In this document: positions 21,470 to 34,200 of the stretch, one piece after another
Position numbering within the stretch: the first letter of the stretch is position 1
Layout of the letters: the number at the start of each line of letters is the position of its first letter
From: Symsagittifera roscoffensis
Taxonomy: Eukaryota; Xenacoelomorpha; Acoela; Convolutidae
Assembly: GCF_963678635.1 (NCBI RefSeq)
Contig: NC_087066.1
Span: forward strand, 35,529,152 to 35,593,151
Direction of reading: 5' to 3'
DNA: 64,000 bases
Translations under genes and position numbers: made by a program
The notes under the pieces: generated by a model
Told to the model about the DNA's origin: nothing
What the model saw: the letters and a program-made list of their open reading frames with translations, nothing else
The model's database searches: none

Positions 21470-24400
21470 AATGGACCAATGAAGACAACAACATCCATGA
21501 AACAATTGGAACAATATGAAGAACTTACGTAAAAAATGGTCTGTTTTGTTTGCGTTTGTGCAACAAATCGGGGCCATGTCAATTAGCATACCAGTCGCTA
21601 AGCATAGTTCAATTTGTATCAAAAACTTATCGCCCAGCATACCCTAATTGTGATCAAATAGGTGTTACTTAAACGTTTTTGAATCATTTTTTGTTTGATA
21701 CGTTGATTATCCAACGAAATAGTTGACTCAACTATTTTAGTGATGCTTTGGGTATTTGTGGTGAAAACTAGTTATTGAAACGTTTTATTTTATGTTGCAA
21801 GTTAAAGCAAATTTTAGCTGAGTAGAATGAAATTTGAAAAAAGCTCGGGTATGTTTCTATTTTAGAAAATGCTTTTATACTTATTCTCACTCTCTGAAAG
21901 AAAGAGTAAGCTTGGTGACCCGCTTTGTGAACTATCAGAGAAATTGTTCCGATAAATAATCTATGTTGAGAATTGAATAAAGTTTCGGCGAAGGTTAAGT
22001 AAAATGTAGACAATTTCATAAGTGGACTTAAATGCAATAAAAAATGTTACCAATTCAGAGATTGTGTTCAGTTTGCTTAACAAAAGCTAAGCTTTCTTTT
22101 CTGAGCTAAGTTATAAGTTTCAGATGTTGTTAAGATTGAGATGCTTCGCTTTTTTTCTAAAATAGGACTGGCTAAGTTAATAAGTATTGTTCCGACTACT
22201 TGAAGCGCTACTGGTCAATGTCTCAGTTCCAAAAATGGTATTTACAAAAGGTATTTTGCGCCCAATTTTATGGAGCATCAGGAATGCTGGTTGAGTGACA
22301 AGTGCGATATCATCTTGGTCGTTTTTCCTCTTCAAAAATTCTCAGGGTTCAATTGAAGAAATTACTTAAGTAATGTATTTTGAATTAACTGAGCTGGTTT
22401 GCCCAATTTTGGCTACTTATATATCGATTTAGTGACCTACCACTAAACATTTGACAAACCTTGAAGTATGCCAATGCAATGCATGTTCAATTTGGAAATT
22501 TCACATTAAAGGCTTAGGTCACCCCAATTTCTCATCAGAAATACTTCAATAAGAACAACGAGTTCGGCGTTTTTTAATTGACTTGAAGTTTTTGCAAAAA
22601 ATTTAGGATGTTGATGTGCAAAATTTATGACACTAGTCAACTATTAAACAAGTTCGCGTCGAAGTAAAATAACAATTAATGTCATCAGAAATAATTTGTT
22701 TTTCCTTCAAATAATTATAAACTATTTTTTATGCATCTCCAGTTTAGTTTGCGACTAAAAACCAATGTAAGATTAAATAATAGAAAAATTTCAATTACGA
22801 TGTTTAAAATGGGGTTAGAAAACACATAAATTGAATGATGAGAAATATGTTTTTTACTTGAATAAAAGCAAACTGTTGCCAATTTCACTAACCTTTTTTA
22901 AAAACGATTTAATTTTGCTGAGTAACAATCTTAAAAACGAGTAGCCGCAAAATTTTTTTAATTTTTGGGCAATCGACTAGTGCCCCGAATTAAATCGAAC
23001 GGGAAACAAGACTTTTTGAAAATACCAATGATAACACGGAGCAAACTTCGTGAAAATTTCTTTTACCGTGTCGCAGAAATGTCAAACACTCTCGCGAGAT
23101 CGAATATTTTGGCTGGCTATGATCTTTTTCAAGAACCTGTAATCTTAAAAAAGAATTTGAACCTGTTTCTGGTTGACAAACTACAAACATTTAAATTTTC
23201 GATTTATCCAGAATCATGGTTTTTAAGTTTATTTTACTAATTTCGCTATCAATGACTAAAAGCAACTAATCCTCTCCTTGCGGGTTTAACTCAATCTTGT
23301 CATGATTATTACTGTGCTTTTTTTTAGACATTTTTGTATGGGACTAATTTTTAATTACGCTGTTGATTTTTGTTTCTCTATTATTGACGTTCAATCTGAT
23401 GCTTCTAAAATTTTCGAAATCCAGGTTTCTGCTGAAAAATTATTTTCTATTTGACGAATTTTTTTAACCAGATCTAGTATGAGGTACTGTAAAAAGTTTT
23501 TTATCTATGGTTTTCTTTGTGGCAAAAGTCGTTAATTGAATGATTTCCTACTTTTATTTCAAACTCAGAGTTGACGTGGAAATAGTTTGCTTTGTTTCCG
23601 TGCCTTGTTCACCTGATTTCGGTAAGTCAGTTTTTTCGAACTCAATATGAGTCCGTATTTAATTTTAATTTTTTTTGCATATTTTTGTATCGCTTCTGGA
23701 ATGAATTTTAGCTTGGACTCTGTCTCAGTGTTTTTATTTCAAAGAGTTGAAATAATTGTTAGTAAAAAAACAAATAAGAAATTGGGTTTACGGTTATCCT
23801 TAATTTGTTAGAAACCTCCAATTTTCCTGTCATTTTTGTTCCGACTATGTATATCGGTGGTTTTTTTGTTGTTTTCCACATAAAATCAGGTGCCACAAAT
23901 AACACAAGCAAAGCTGAGTCTCGCAAGCACTAGCGATAACACAACAAAAAAGCAGCTTCAGAAAGTGAAACAACAAAAAATGAAAGAATTAGACTATTGC
24001 ACCCGCCCTCTCGACCTCCAACGCTTAAAAATCGGCGAAATCTAGTCACAGAAAACTACATCTTTTTGTACTTGTTCAATAAGAAAGACGAGTATAAAAA
24101 TAAAAAGCTGACCACCAAGTTCTGAGGAGCAGCGAACGAATGAACGGAACACGTTTTGTTTTGTGTTATAGTGACTTTCATCTCAATATGCGTTAAATAA
24201 TTTTTAATTCTTGGTTTATGCAACTTACAATCTTGCAGTTTTTTGTCAGGATTTCCTAATGATGTGATAATGGTTTTTACCGAAATGCATTGAACCTTAT
24301 CCGAATCAGAGTTTTTTCCTCACCCAATTGCAAATAGACACAACTTTGCATGTAATAAATTGAAATATAAACTAAAAGCAGCCATATTTATTTTGCATGT

Positions 24401-27400
24401 AATACATTAGAAAACAAACAACAACACTATGTATAATTTTTGCATTTCACAAAATTGCAAGATGTATTGAGTTAGAAAATTTTTAAAAATCAGTTTTAAT
24501 CATTGTAAAATTAAAAAAATTGGTTAATTTGATGAATTAACATAGGCGATAGATCATTTGCGATAGACACGACACTTTGCGATAAATTATAGTCGTAAAA
24601 AAGCAATAGTCAGTGAAAAAAAGGTTGAAAAAAATAGGTTAACTAAAACTTCCGTTTGACTCAATGAAGGACACCTAGGGCTCAGCTAAAGCTGGAGGTA
24701 CCTATTTGATATTTTTTGAAATTGTTGTACTGATGCGGGACGAAATGCGTAATTTCAAAAATTTGGTTTTGGCCGAATGTTGAAATTGTTTTTTTTTTGG
24801 ATCTATTTGGAAAATAACTAAAATACATAAGAAGAGAACATTTTTGAGCGTTTCAAATTTTCCTCAAGACCTAATGTTCTCTTAAAAAAACCTAAAGAAT
24901 AGACGCTTTTGTGGAAATTTTGCAAGCCTGCTTATTTCAATTGAAATTATTATCTCAGATTTGATAGAGTAGTTTTGAAGAAAACTCAAAAAGTTTTTAA
25001 AAAATTGTCTTAGTTCAAAAAGTTGCATTTCCAAAATCGGTATTTTTTTTCTGCTAAAAGCGTCAAAACTTCCAAAAAACAGTCCAATTTTCAAAACTTC
25101 CACTCGTTTGAAAGCCATACTTATTTCTTTAAAAGCCCGACATAGCAAATTGAAAAATTAAGTTTCTAGTATCTTGTTGGACCGATTGAACATACGACAT
25201 CAGATTAGGTACGATAGTTATCAAAAAAAACTCCAAAAAATGGTCAACAACTCAGAAATTTGACACTTCTGAGAATTGGTTTTAAGAAAATTGAGCGTAA
25301 CTGTTTATGCAAAAGAAATTCACCCAATATATTATTTCGATTGATAAACCCAAAAACCTAGGTTTGGCTGGGAATTTCTCAAGAAACAGAAATTTCTAAC
25401 TGCCTTCCTACAGCTTTCTCGGTTTGAACCCAAAATCTCAGATAAGCAAAGGTATTTCATGGAAGAATTCATAAAATTTAAATAACAAAACATTAAAATT
25501 TTTTTAAAAAAAATCAATTTTCCGAGACAATATCTTTGAGTGGTTTCTAATGCAATGGAGCTTCTAGCTACCCGTTATTGCCATTGAACCCACAACCTCA
25601 ATTTAAAAATCAAAAAACGGTCAAAAATTTGAATATTCCGAGAAACATAAGTTTTGTTTAAAAAAACTCAGGCCTAAACTTTTATGATGGAGCTTTTCAA
25701 ATGCGTTCTACTCACTGAAGCCAAAATCTCCAAATATTTTTGAAGTCTTGAGGTGACGAAAAAAATGCCGGTCAACTATTTCCCCCACAGACTTTTCTTG
25801 AAGGTTGTTGACAAATATGTAAAGCAAAAAGAGACCAGGAGGGGACTATGCAGGCACACAAGAATATCAGTTTTGAAACTCTGCGGAAAATTTTTTACTA
25901 AAAAAACTAATTTTTTGCAAACTTTCAAAATTTTTCAAAGCGCCTCAAAAAACTCTTCAAAATACCTGTTTTTATCACGCAGGGATTCTAGGCAAGCTTG
26001 CCGCCAAGCATTAAAAATTTTATTCAAGAGCGGGCAGTTTAAAAAAACTTACGAAGCGGAAACAAGGCCGACAACCTTTGAGCAAATAGCAGTTCAGCCA
26101 AAAAAACTGATTTTTTAATTTTTTTTTAAAGTTTCAAGTCTCCACTGAAACCACTCTATAAAATTAGACTCATCCTATAATTAAAATTGATTTTTCTTGA
26201 AATTGAGCATATCAACTGAAGAGCATGTCAAGTGATTCAACTGATTTTGTTTAATTAGTTGTTAACCCGGAAAAAAAAGACAACAATCCGATTTGATTTG
26301 GTTTGCTAATCGCAAGCGTAAATTGCATAAACAGTTGATTCATTACTATATGAAAAACCGTAGAGGTACTATCAAAAGTGGTACCAATATTCGCGACTCA
26401 GGTTACAAAAAAAAGGAATAGTCGAACTATTACACTAATGCTCACTAAAATTCGCTAGTCGAGTGGTTTATAATTGAAAGCCTTTTCAGTTGTGACTTGA
26501 ACTTTGAAAAAAGTGCTCATTGGCGTGTAAAATGGATTGAAGTTTTTAGTCTAATTTTGAAATAATAAGGTGAGCCTGCAGGCTACTAATAGCTTATTCA
26601 TGCTTAATTTAGGCCGTGGACACCTAGTTTTTTCGAAAAAATAAGTTTTGATTTTTTGCGCAAATTTTGTTAAAAAACAATGAAAAAATTTGTAATTAGC
26701 AAAAAGTTTTTATTGACATGGGTTTGTTTGAAACGCCATTCATCACACTGAATTAATTAATGATTTTGAGTCAACTCTGTGATAAAACCCCCATCGTGCA
26801 TTATTTGGCAATGTCTGTTAAGTTTCAGTTCTATTCAAAGTTTGTTTGTCAAAATGGTATAAGAGTTACCAACTCCGATTTCATATAATTTCAAAATGTT
26901 TGCTAAGCTATTTTCAGCTTTAAAGGTTTCAACCTAGAATATTTTTGTTTATTTGACTCATAGCGTTGTTTAATAAGCAAAAAAATCGAGTACATGTATG
27001 TATTTTTTGTGGAGATTCTTAAAAGCTAGTGATTTTGATCTTCGAATGAAAACATTCTTTTTCGGCTCAACAAGTATCTGTTCAAGTTTTATTGATTTTG
27101 TTACATTTTTGTAAATCTTTTTTGATGCGCATTTAGCACTGGTGAATGTTTTACAAAGATTTTTTTCTCACAGAAAGTTTTCTGCTAGACAAACTGAAAC
27201 AAACATAAAAATTAGTTTGGTAGATCTAGTGTCAAACCTAGCTGTTAACGATTAACTGGAAATAATTTTTCCCAGTTCCCTCAAAATCAGATAGCACATC
27301 AGCTCAGAAAATATTTTAATGCTTGATTTCTGCTATTTCAATTTTTTATGCCCAAATGGTGCAAAATGCAGATTGAATCGTGTTTTTAACTTTAGATTCA

Positions 27401-27529
27401 ACCTTTCGAAAACCCAGATCTATTTAAATTTTTGCTTCATTTGATTAAGTAAAAGTGTTAGCAAAAATATAACAGCGTATTTGCCTGATTCAGGTTGTTT
27501 GATGAGCAAAACTAATGTGTGAGTGCAGG
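21470..27529. other. Intergenic region, proximal part
   Basis: Sequence after the tetraspanin stop. Apart from a diverged SINE tail at 23,889-24,045 and A/T-rich low complexity, I see no gene, RNA or element I can support. The open frames here are short, start at near-cognate codons and match nothing recognisable. Confidence 0.45.
23889..24045 (-). repeat. SINE 3' part, diverged
   Basis: On the minus strand it shows the family tail (AAGCTGCTTTTTTGTTGTG, TATCGCTAGTGCTTGC) and the GTGGCACC-type block. The head is poorly preserved. Confidence 0.4.
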
Positions 27530-27770
27530 GAAAGATTTAGCGGGGTTGCGGGGCATTTGGACACCCCACCCCCCCCCCCCCCCAGGAATTCGATCCCCTG
27601 CCGACCCCCATATGCGATAAACCCTTTGAACTATTTTGAGATATCCATTTTTGACTGATGGACTCTGAAATTTTTCTAAAGGCACTTTTGGCGCCAATAT
27701 ATAATAACTTCAAGAAAAAATGCCTAAAATTGGAGCGCACGCCAAAAAATCCTAGATCCGCCCCTGTAGG
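27530..27770 (-). repeat. hAT-type MITE, second copy
   Basis: Shares with the copies at 20,555 and 34,717 the terminus CCTAGATCCGCCCCTG, the GAGATATCCATTTTTGACTG block and an AAAGGCACTTTTGGCGCC core. A run of 17 C lies near 27,568. The left end is not clearly defined. Confidence 0.5.
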
Positions 27771-28725
27771 TGTGTGTTTTAAGGGAAATTTTCATCTTCT
27801 TTAGAGGTCTATCAGTCTGTTTCATGATCACTACCGGGAAATATGCATACAACAAATCTTAATCGAATTGATGAACCTAAGTAATAGAGTGAAATTTTTT
27901 TTGATCTATTTTTTTTCTATCAAAATATTTGTCAGACTTTTTTGTCCACTTGAAACAAATCGGTCATTTCCCTTAAATTAAATTTTGTTCTGAATATTGA
28001 AAATAATCAGGTACAATTTTTTGTTCTTCGAAACTTTGAATTGAAACCCAAACCGCGGCTGAAAGTGTGTCCAAGCGATACCATATTTACCCCTATGAGC
28101 CTATCAGATCCCCTATGAGTCAAAATTGGCAGGAAAAAAAAGCATGCACTACATCATAGTTCATTCCTTTCATTTCGTGATGCAATCGAAACAAAAAGTC
28201 AAAAAATGGGCATTTATGACGTCAGTGGTTGAATTGCAATTAAGAGTTAAAATTGAATTTTGTCTCCTCATAAAACCTGGCAAAAGATAGTGTTAATGAA
28301 TTTTTTAAAGCACCAGCATTTGTACAATTTTTAGGTTTTATTTTTGACATAATGAAAGGCAATACATTCTTCATCACAAAGTTCCATATAGTAGTTAAAC
28401 CAGTGGTTGTGACGACGTAACAATTGACGAAGTATAGGGAATAAACAATCTGAAACAATTTTCCCGAAGCATAATTGATCATAGTCGGACAGCGAAAGTG
28501 ACTCAGATGAAGAACAAACGAGATACTGGGTATAGCAGTGTTTCTACCCCTTAAACTAAAAAATTTAATTGTAAAATTTACTATGCAAAAACATAGTTTC
28601 ACCACTTGAGTTGGTTTAGTTATAATTTTAATTTTGCTTTTTTTCTAATTCTGTTCTATCGGTTAAGCATATTATGCTTCCATACAACCCAAATTGAATA
28701 AACAGCAATCCAATTTTTGAAATTT

Positions 28726-28793
28726 AAGCACTGATGCAGTCACTTAGCAGGATTAGTTTAAGCACTGATGCAGTCACTTCGCAGGATTAGTTT
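28726..28793 (+). repeat. Tandem duplication, 34 bp x 2
   Basis: AAGCACTGATGCAGTCACTT followed by [A/C]GCAGGATTAGTTT, twice, with one mismatch. Confidence 0.9.
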
Positions 28794-30355
28794 TGTCTTC
28801 TCGAAAAATTTTTGGCACCGAGCAAAAAAAACGTAAAAACACTTGAAATGGAAAAAATGCGGATGTTCGAATTTGATCAAAATTGGTACTACAACCTGCT
28901 GATTAGCAGTCACCTAGTTTAATGAGAGCGCATGCTAGTCAATGTCGCCCAAAAATTGTTACGCAACCATTGTTCATTTAAATGTCAATTTGGATAATAA
29001 ACCACGCAAAAATGTGAAATTGTGGGAGTGAATTATTTTTTTTATTACATGGCACCACAAGATTTGCTTGTATTGAAATTTTCTCGTACAGATGCGAATT
29101 TACACAATACAAATCAAATTACAAAATACATGAAGCAAATTTCAGGCAATTTTATTCAAGAATGTTTCAAGCCTGATAACGCATTCCCCACTTGTATTCT
29201 GAAAGCAACAACCAAAATGACGGGTCTCACAAATTGGAATCAAAATCAGCCTACTTTCTTAACTTATTATTTCAAGTTGCTTTAAAAAAAATGATTTGTT
29301 ATTTATTTCTCAAGCCTGATTTGCTTTGAAGTAGTTGCTGAAACAAAATTAACGACGGAAGCAGATAGCATAATAAATCTGTTAACACACAAGCTGACAA
29401 CAAAAATAGACGTCAGTGGGGAAAAAAGTCATATAACGCAAAATTCTGTTTGAGTTGCCAAGTCTTTTTGACAAAACTATCTGCTCCGCGAAAGTTTTTA
29501 AATACTAGTTCGGCAGTAATTTATTATTCCATGGACACTTTTTCTATGGACTATTTCAGTCATATGTGGGGCTGACGTTTTCACGCCAAATTTTCTGAAT
29601 AAAAACTGATTTCTGGGCCAAAGTGTGATTCAGTCATATAAAAAGCAGCAACATTGCTTATGCAACACGAAAAGGCAGATCATTGAAGGAAAACTTGTAA
29701 TTCAGTTTTTGAATCAAAACTATTTCTTTCAAAATGATTTCAGCCTTTTGGAGGTAAGAGCATTCGTAAGTGTTAAAGAGTTATCTGATAACTTCATCTA
29801 CATACCAAAAAGAAAACCATTTTTTATGACTGCCAAGTCAGTTTCTAGAAGCCAATTCATGATCTGGTCACTAGAATTATGGATTTTCACGACTGCTACG
29901 TGTCTGCAACGCATCCAATTTGTTAACCCTAAATACACTTTTTGTAAAATTTTAATCATTTACACTGAAGCGAAGCTGCGCTTCGCAGATGAAAGCGAAC
30001 AAACGCCAAGAAGTGGCTTTAGAAAAGATTTTGAAAAAAAAATTTTGAAAAGAAAAAATTTTTGAAAAAAAACGGACCTCTGCGGGAATTAACCCTCAGT
30101 CCTCGGAAATTCATGTTTTCGGTTGGCTGCACCACACATTTGTGCATCTGGAGCTTTTTGCGTGCATTAGATTGAGAAGTCTAACACCAAATTAGGTATT
30201 AATTGTGCAATATAGAACTCGCGGAAATAAAATTGGTTGGAAAATTTTAGTAACCAAATTGCAAGTATTATACTGTAACATGAAGCAAAAAAAATTCGAT
30301 TAATTTAATGAAATAAAAAACTTAAACAGTGGTAAATTATTACTTACACAGAGGC

Positions 30356-30562
30356 GAAGCACTAGCGAGAACACATAAAGCAGCTCCATAGTGCAAAAAG
30401 AAAAAATAGAAATTAGCTTCGAATTATTGAAAATTAAGCTTTTTCTCGGATTCGAACCTACGACCTAGCGAGTAATTGATGACTAACACTAGCCACAAAT
30501 AAAGCAGATGCTATGCAATTTTTCAATGCTACAGTAAAATTGCCATATAAGTGAACAATTTC
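30356..30562 (-). repeat. tRNA-derived SINE, minus-strand copy with good B box
   Basis: On the minus strand: CACTTATATGGCAATTTTAC; GCTTTATTTGTGGCTAGTG; a tRNA-like head with B box TAGGTTCGAATCCGAG; a linker; GAGCTGCTTTATGTGTTCTC; and the tail GCTAGTGCTTCGCCTCTGTG. This is the cleanest member of the SINE family in the window. Confidence 0.65.
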
Positions 30563-31299
30563 ACTTTCGGACTCGGAGCAGTAGTTACGTCTTCGCCTCT
30601 CAATCGAAAGGTAGGCTGTTCGCCGCCCACCATGAATCGTGTTCGTTGCTTTAGGGTGAGGCAACATTACCCAGGCCAGAAAAATAGCCAAAAAATTGCA
30701 TGTAATTCTTAATCAGGGCACAACAGCGGTTCTGCGTAAAGAGCTGAACAGCTCGTATAGTGGGCCTTTTCCTTGTGGATAAAATTGTCTTAAAACAGTG
30801 CACCAATAAGTTCACTTCCACATTGGCTAAAATGTCAGCAAAAGTAGCTCTTTAAGTTGCGGATGAAATCGCCTTGTAAAAAAGTTGCATCGTTATATCA
30901 TACTACGCACTGCTTATGCGAAAACTCGACTAATATCGACTGACGTTGTATTATGGACAATAGCACGTCTTTTGACGTTCGTCTTTCAAACACAAAGGTT
31001 GTGTTTCAATTTTACAAATGAGCTTTCAAAAGTTCCGAACTATTTTTTGTGTCTACTTGCTATTTATTATCTGGAACACCTAACTATCATCTGGAAATGT
31101 CTTGTTTTTTAAACAGGACAAAAAAAATCTTGGAATTATCAATTGGTGGGGGTAACAAAAGGTTTTTTTATTGTATTTACATTTATATTGGACAGTTCAC
31201 TGAGTGATTATAAAATTCTAGCTGGGCTCAAAATGAGTTCGAAACTGCTAAGTTACTTAGTCGCGTAATATCCTAGTCCCTCTCCGTTTGTAATACAGT

Positions 31300-34200
31300 T
31301 CAATCCTCCGATTGTCCTTCTAGGTTTCGCTGTCTCAATTCTGAGCCGTCATCTGTGTTTCTAACTGATTCCTCTTTCTTCTCGTCTTCTGTATTCTCTA
31401 GAGGCTTGTTTATATCCTCTTCATCTTCCCCTTTCTCTTTCTTCTTCGGCTGTCCGGGTGGTCTGGGGAAAGGCAGGAAGAGCAGAGCAAATGATATAAT
31501 GACAATGTAGAAATACAAGGACCTAAACAAAAATATCCCGTTTCTATTGATTTAAGTAACGTTTTTCAGAGCATATCATAAATATAGCCAGAGTTGCATA
31601 AAAATCTGATGTATATTCTCGATTGATTTAAATCCGATTTTTATTATTTTACCTTGATTTTTATTGGAAACGTTTTTGTTTCAAGAATCAATTAATTTAC
31701 GCAAAATTACTGATTCAGCATCCGAAATATGTTTAATCAGAATAGTTAACCAGATAAACAGAGGTAATGAACATAGTCTGGATTGATACTGAAAACACAT
31801 TGATAAGTTTCTTTTTGAAAACATGAAACTTTTTATAAGGCAATCTATTCACGACTGATATATTTCACTGCAGATTTATTATTATTAATGCTTAAGTCTC
31901 AAATGTCATAAATCCCAAATGGCATAATATTCATGCAAGTTGCATTGAACAAATTTGTCGGGAATTTTTTCTGCGAACAAGGAATGAAAAGTAGTAAAGT
32001 TGCTAATTCAATTGTCGTTAGACATTCTTATTTGAAGAAATTTTCAAGATTTTATTAGAAGCATAAAGCTTACACTAAGTTTCTTGTAATCAGTTTTTCC
32101 TGCAAATTTGTTGCTCAACATTTATTTGGAAGCAATTAATTCCAAATCTTGTTTACACGTTTTCGTTCCCCATAAAAAGGAGAAATGATCGGTGATGGAA
32201 AGCATTTGAGTTTCAATCAAAACTTAAAATTTATGACATTTGGGGCAAAAATTCATTTTTATGCCATTTAGGAATTATGCCATTTGGGAATTATGACATT
32301 TGAGAAGTTACTGTATCATTCTTAAGCAAAAAATGGGAAATAATTATATCCAGAGGCTTCACATTGATTGCTAATTATAAGCAGATAGGATTGCTTCAGT
32401 TAGTAACAAAATTGCTTCCACGTTACTTGCTTCCACGTTACTTGCTTCCACGTTAATTGCTTCCTCATCTGGTAAGTTTCAATGTGAGAAAAATACAAGT
32501 AACAAGTAACCATTCTACTTGTAATCAAACGATTCCTTCTTCAAACCAAATATGTAACATAAAATTAATTATTTCTAAGTTTACTAAGTTAACAATTTTT
32601 TCGACATACTTAACTCTATATTTCAACAGGAAGCTCCATCAAAAACATGTATCAAGCAGATTGAGCCAATTGAAAATCGAATTTTAAGTTCGAGAAAAAA
32701 ATTGGCACTCAAAAATCAGCCTACAGGCGGTGTTGGAGACATTTTTATTCAATTCAGAGACAGCCTTGCAAACAATTTAATTTGAATAACTCAAGAAAAC
32801 CAAACAGAAAATATAATCATTAGATAGTTGTCAAAGTCTGAATGAATTAAAGGAAACTGAGGAAAAATTATTTGTTTCTTTTGCACAATTTTTAAACTCG
32901 GAAAAATATATCGACTTAAAGCTCTTAAGAATCTTATTTGAAACATTTTTTTATTCAGATAACTGACCAATTAGAGAAACTGTCAATATGCTATCTTTTC
33001 ATTCGTCTCTTCCATCTACACGCCCCACCACACAATGCCTCAATTTTATGGCATAATGAATGAGTAATTTATCAAGGTTATGGATGAAAACCAAAAATGT
33101 TTCTCATGACTTAATTACTCCGCATGTCAATTTTCATAAAAATTGAATCATACGAACAATAATTTTACTTGTTAAAATTCGCAGATGAGGGAGGAAAAAG
33201 AGCCTTTCATTCACCTGCAAATTCTGAAAAGTGAACTCAATCGAAGATTAAAGTCAATCGCGGTTTTCGGTATTGCTTTTTTTGCAATTGGAGAGCATTA
33301 TTCGCCTTCCTAATAGCAAATTTATTTGAGGGTAGTTAAGAAAATCATAAGTCAAACTGCCAAAGATAAATCAGAGCGTTGACAGCTTTAAACATAGCCA
33401 AAAAACATTTGTTAGAGTCAATGAAAGCAAAGAAACAGAAAAAATTGACATGCTTTTGAGAAACTTCAGCTTTCGAATTTCGAAGAAAAAATATATGGCC
33501 TTAAAACTCTTCGAATTTCAGGAACAATTTATGATCGAAACTTATTTGAGCATAACCAACTGACAGTTGAAAAAGTGTAATGAACGCGAGGAAACTGAAA
33601 AAAAATAAATGGCCTTAAAGCTCTTTGACTTTGTAGAACAATTTATGATGAGAACTTTTTTGTTAAAATTAACCCTATTTGAAAAAACTGGATCAATAGG
33701 TAAAACTTTTTATTTCGCTTGGAAATCTGATAATTAATTTCCACTTTCGCAATTATAAGTCGATCACGTTTTTCGTAACCTTTACATTTTTGCTGTTCGA
33801 TAGTGGAGTTTGCCTTCCTTTTAACAATAGAAATGCACCGAACTTAGGTGAACTTAAAAAGAAATCACAAGTCAAACCGCGAAAAATCAAAATTGAGCGT
33901 GAACAAATTTTAAGACTTTATCCTGAAAAAAAATCAGCAAGACCAATTATATAAGAACACTCACTATGTTCATTACTCTTAATAAATTACCTCAATTTGA
34001 GAAAACGAGTGTTCGGTAAACTTTTTATTCCGCTGGAAAATCCAAAAATTAATTTCCACTTTCGAAACTGGAAATCGAGCACGAACTAGTAACCGAAAAA
34101 AATTAAAAACTTAAACGCATGGACATTGAAAGAAGTACGTGAACATTATTTCCCACTAAATTAATTGTTTCAAGCCGTTGCAGTTGATCTATGATAGTAT

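Larger units (their letters stand above)
27771..31299. other. Intergenic region, distal part
   Basis: Between the two convergent genes. It contains a short tandem duplication (28,726) and one SINE (30,356). Three open frames of 87-146 codons (28,240-28,605 minus; 29,022-29,285 plus; 29,625-30,065 plus) show no motif I recognise and have the A/T-rich composition of the surroundings. They are not called as genes. Confidence 0.4.

Noticed and set aside
28240-28605. 121-codon minus-strand ORF
   Set aside because: No motif recognised, A/T-rich composition and start context do not support a gene; no splice partners found.
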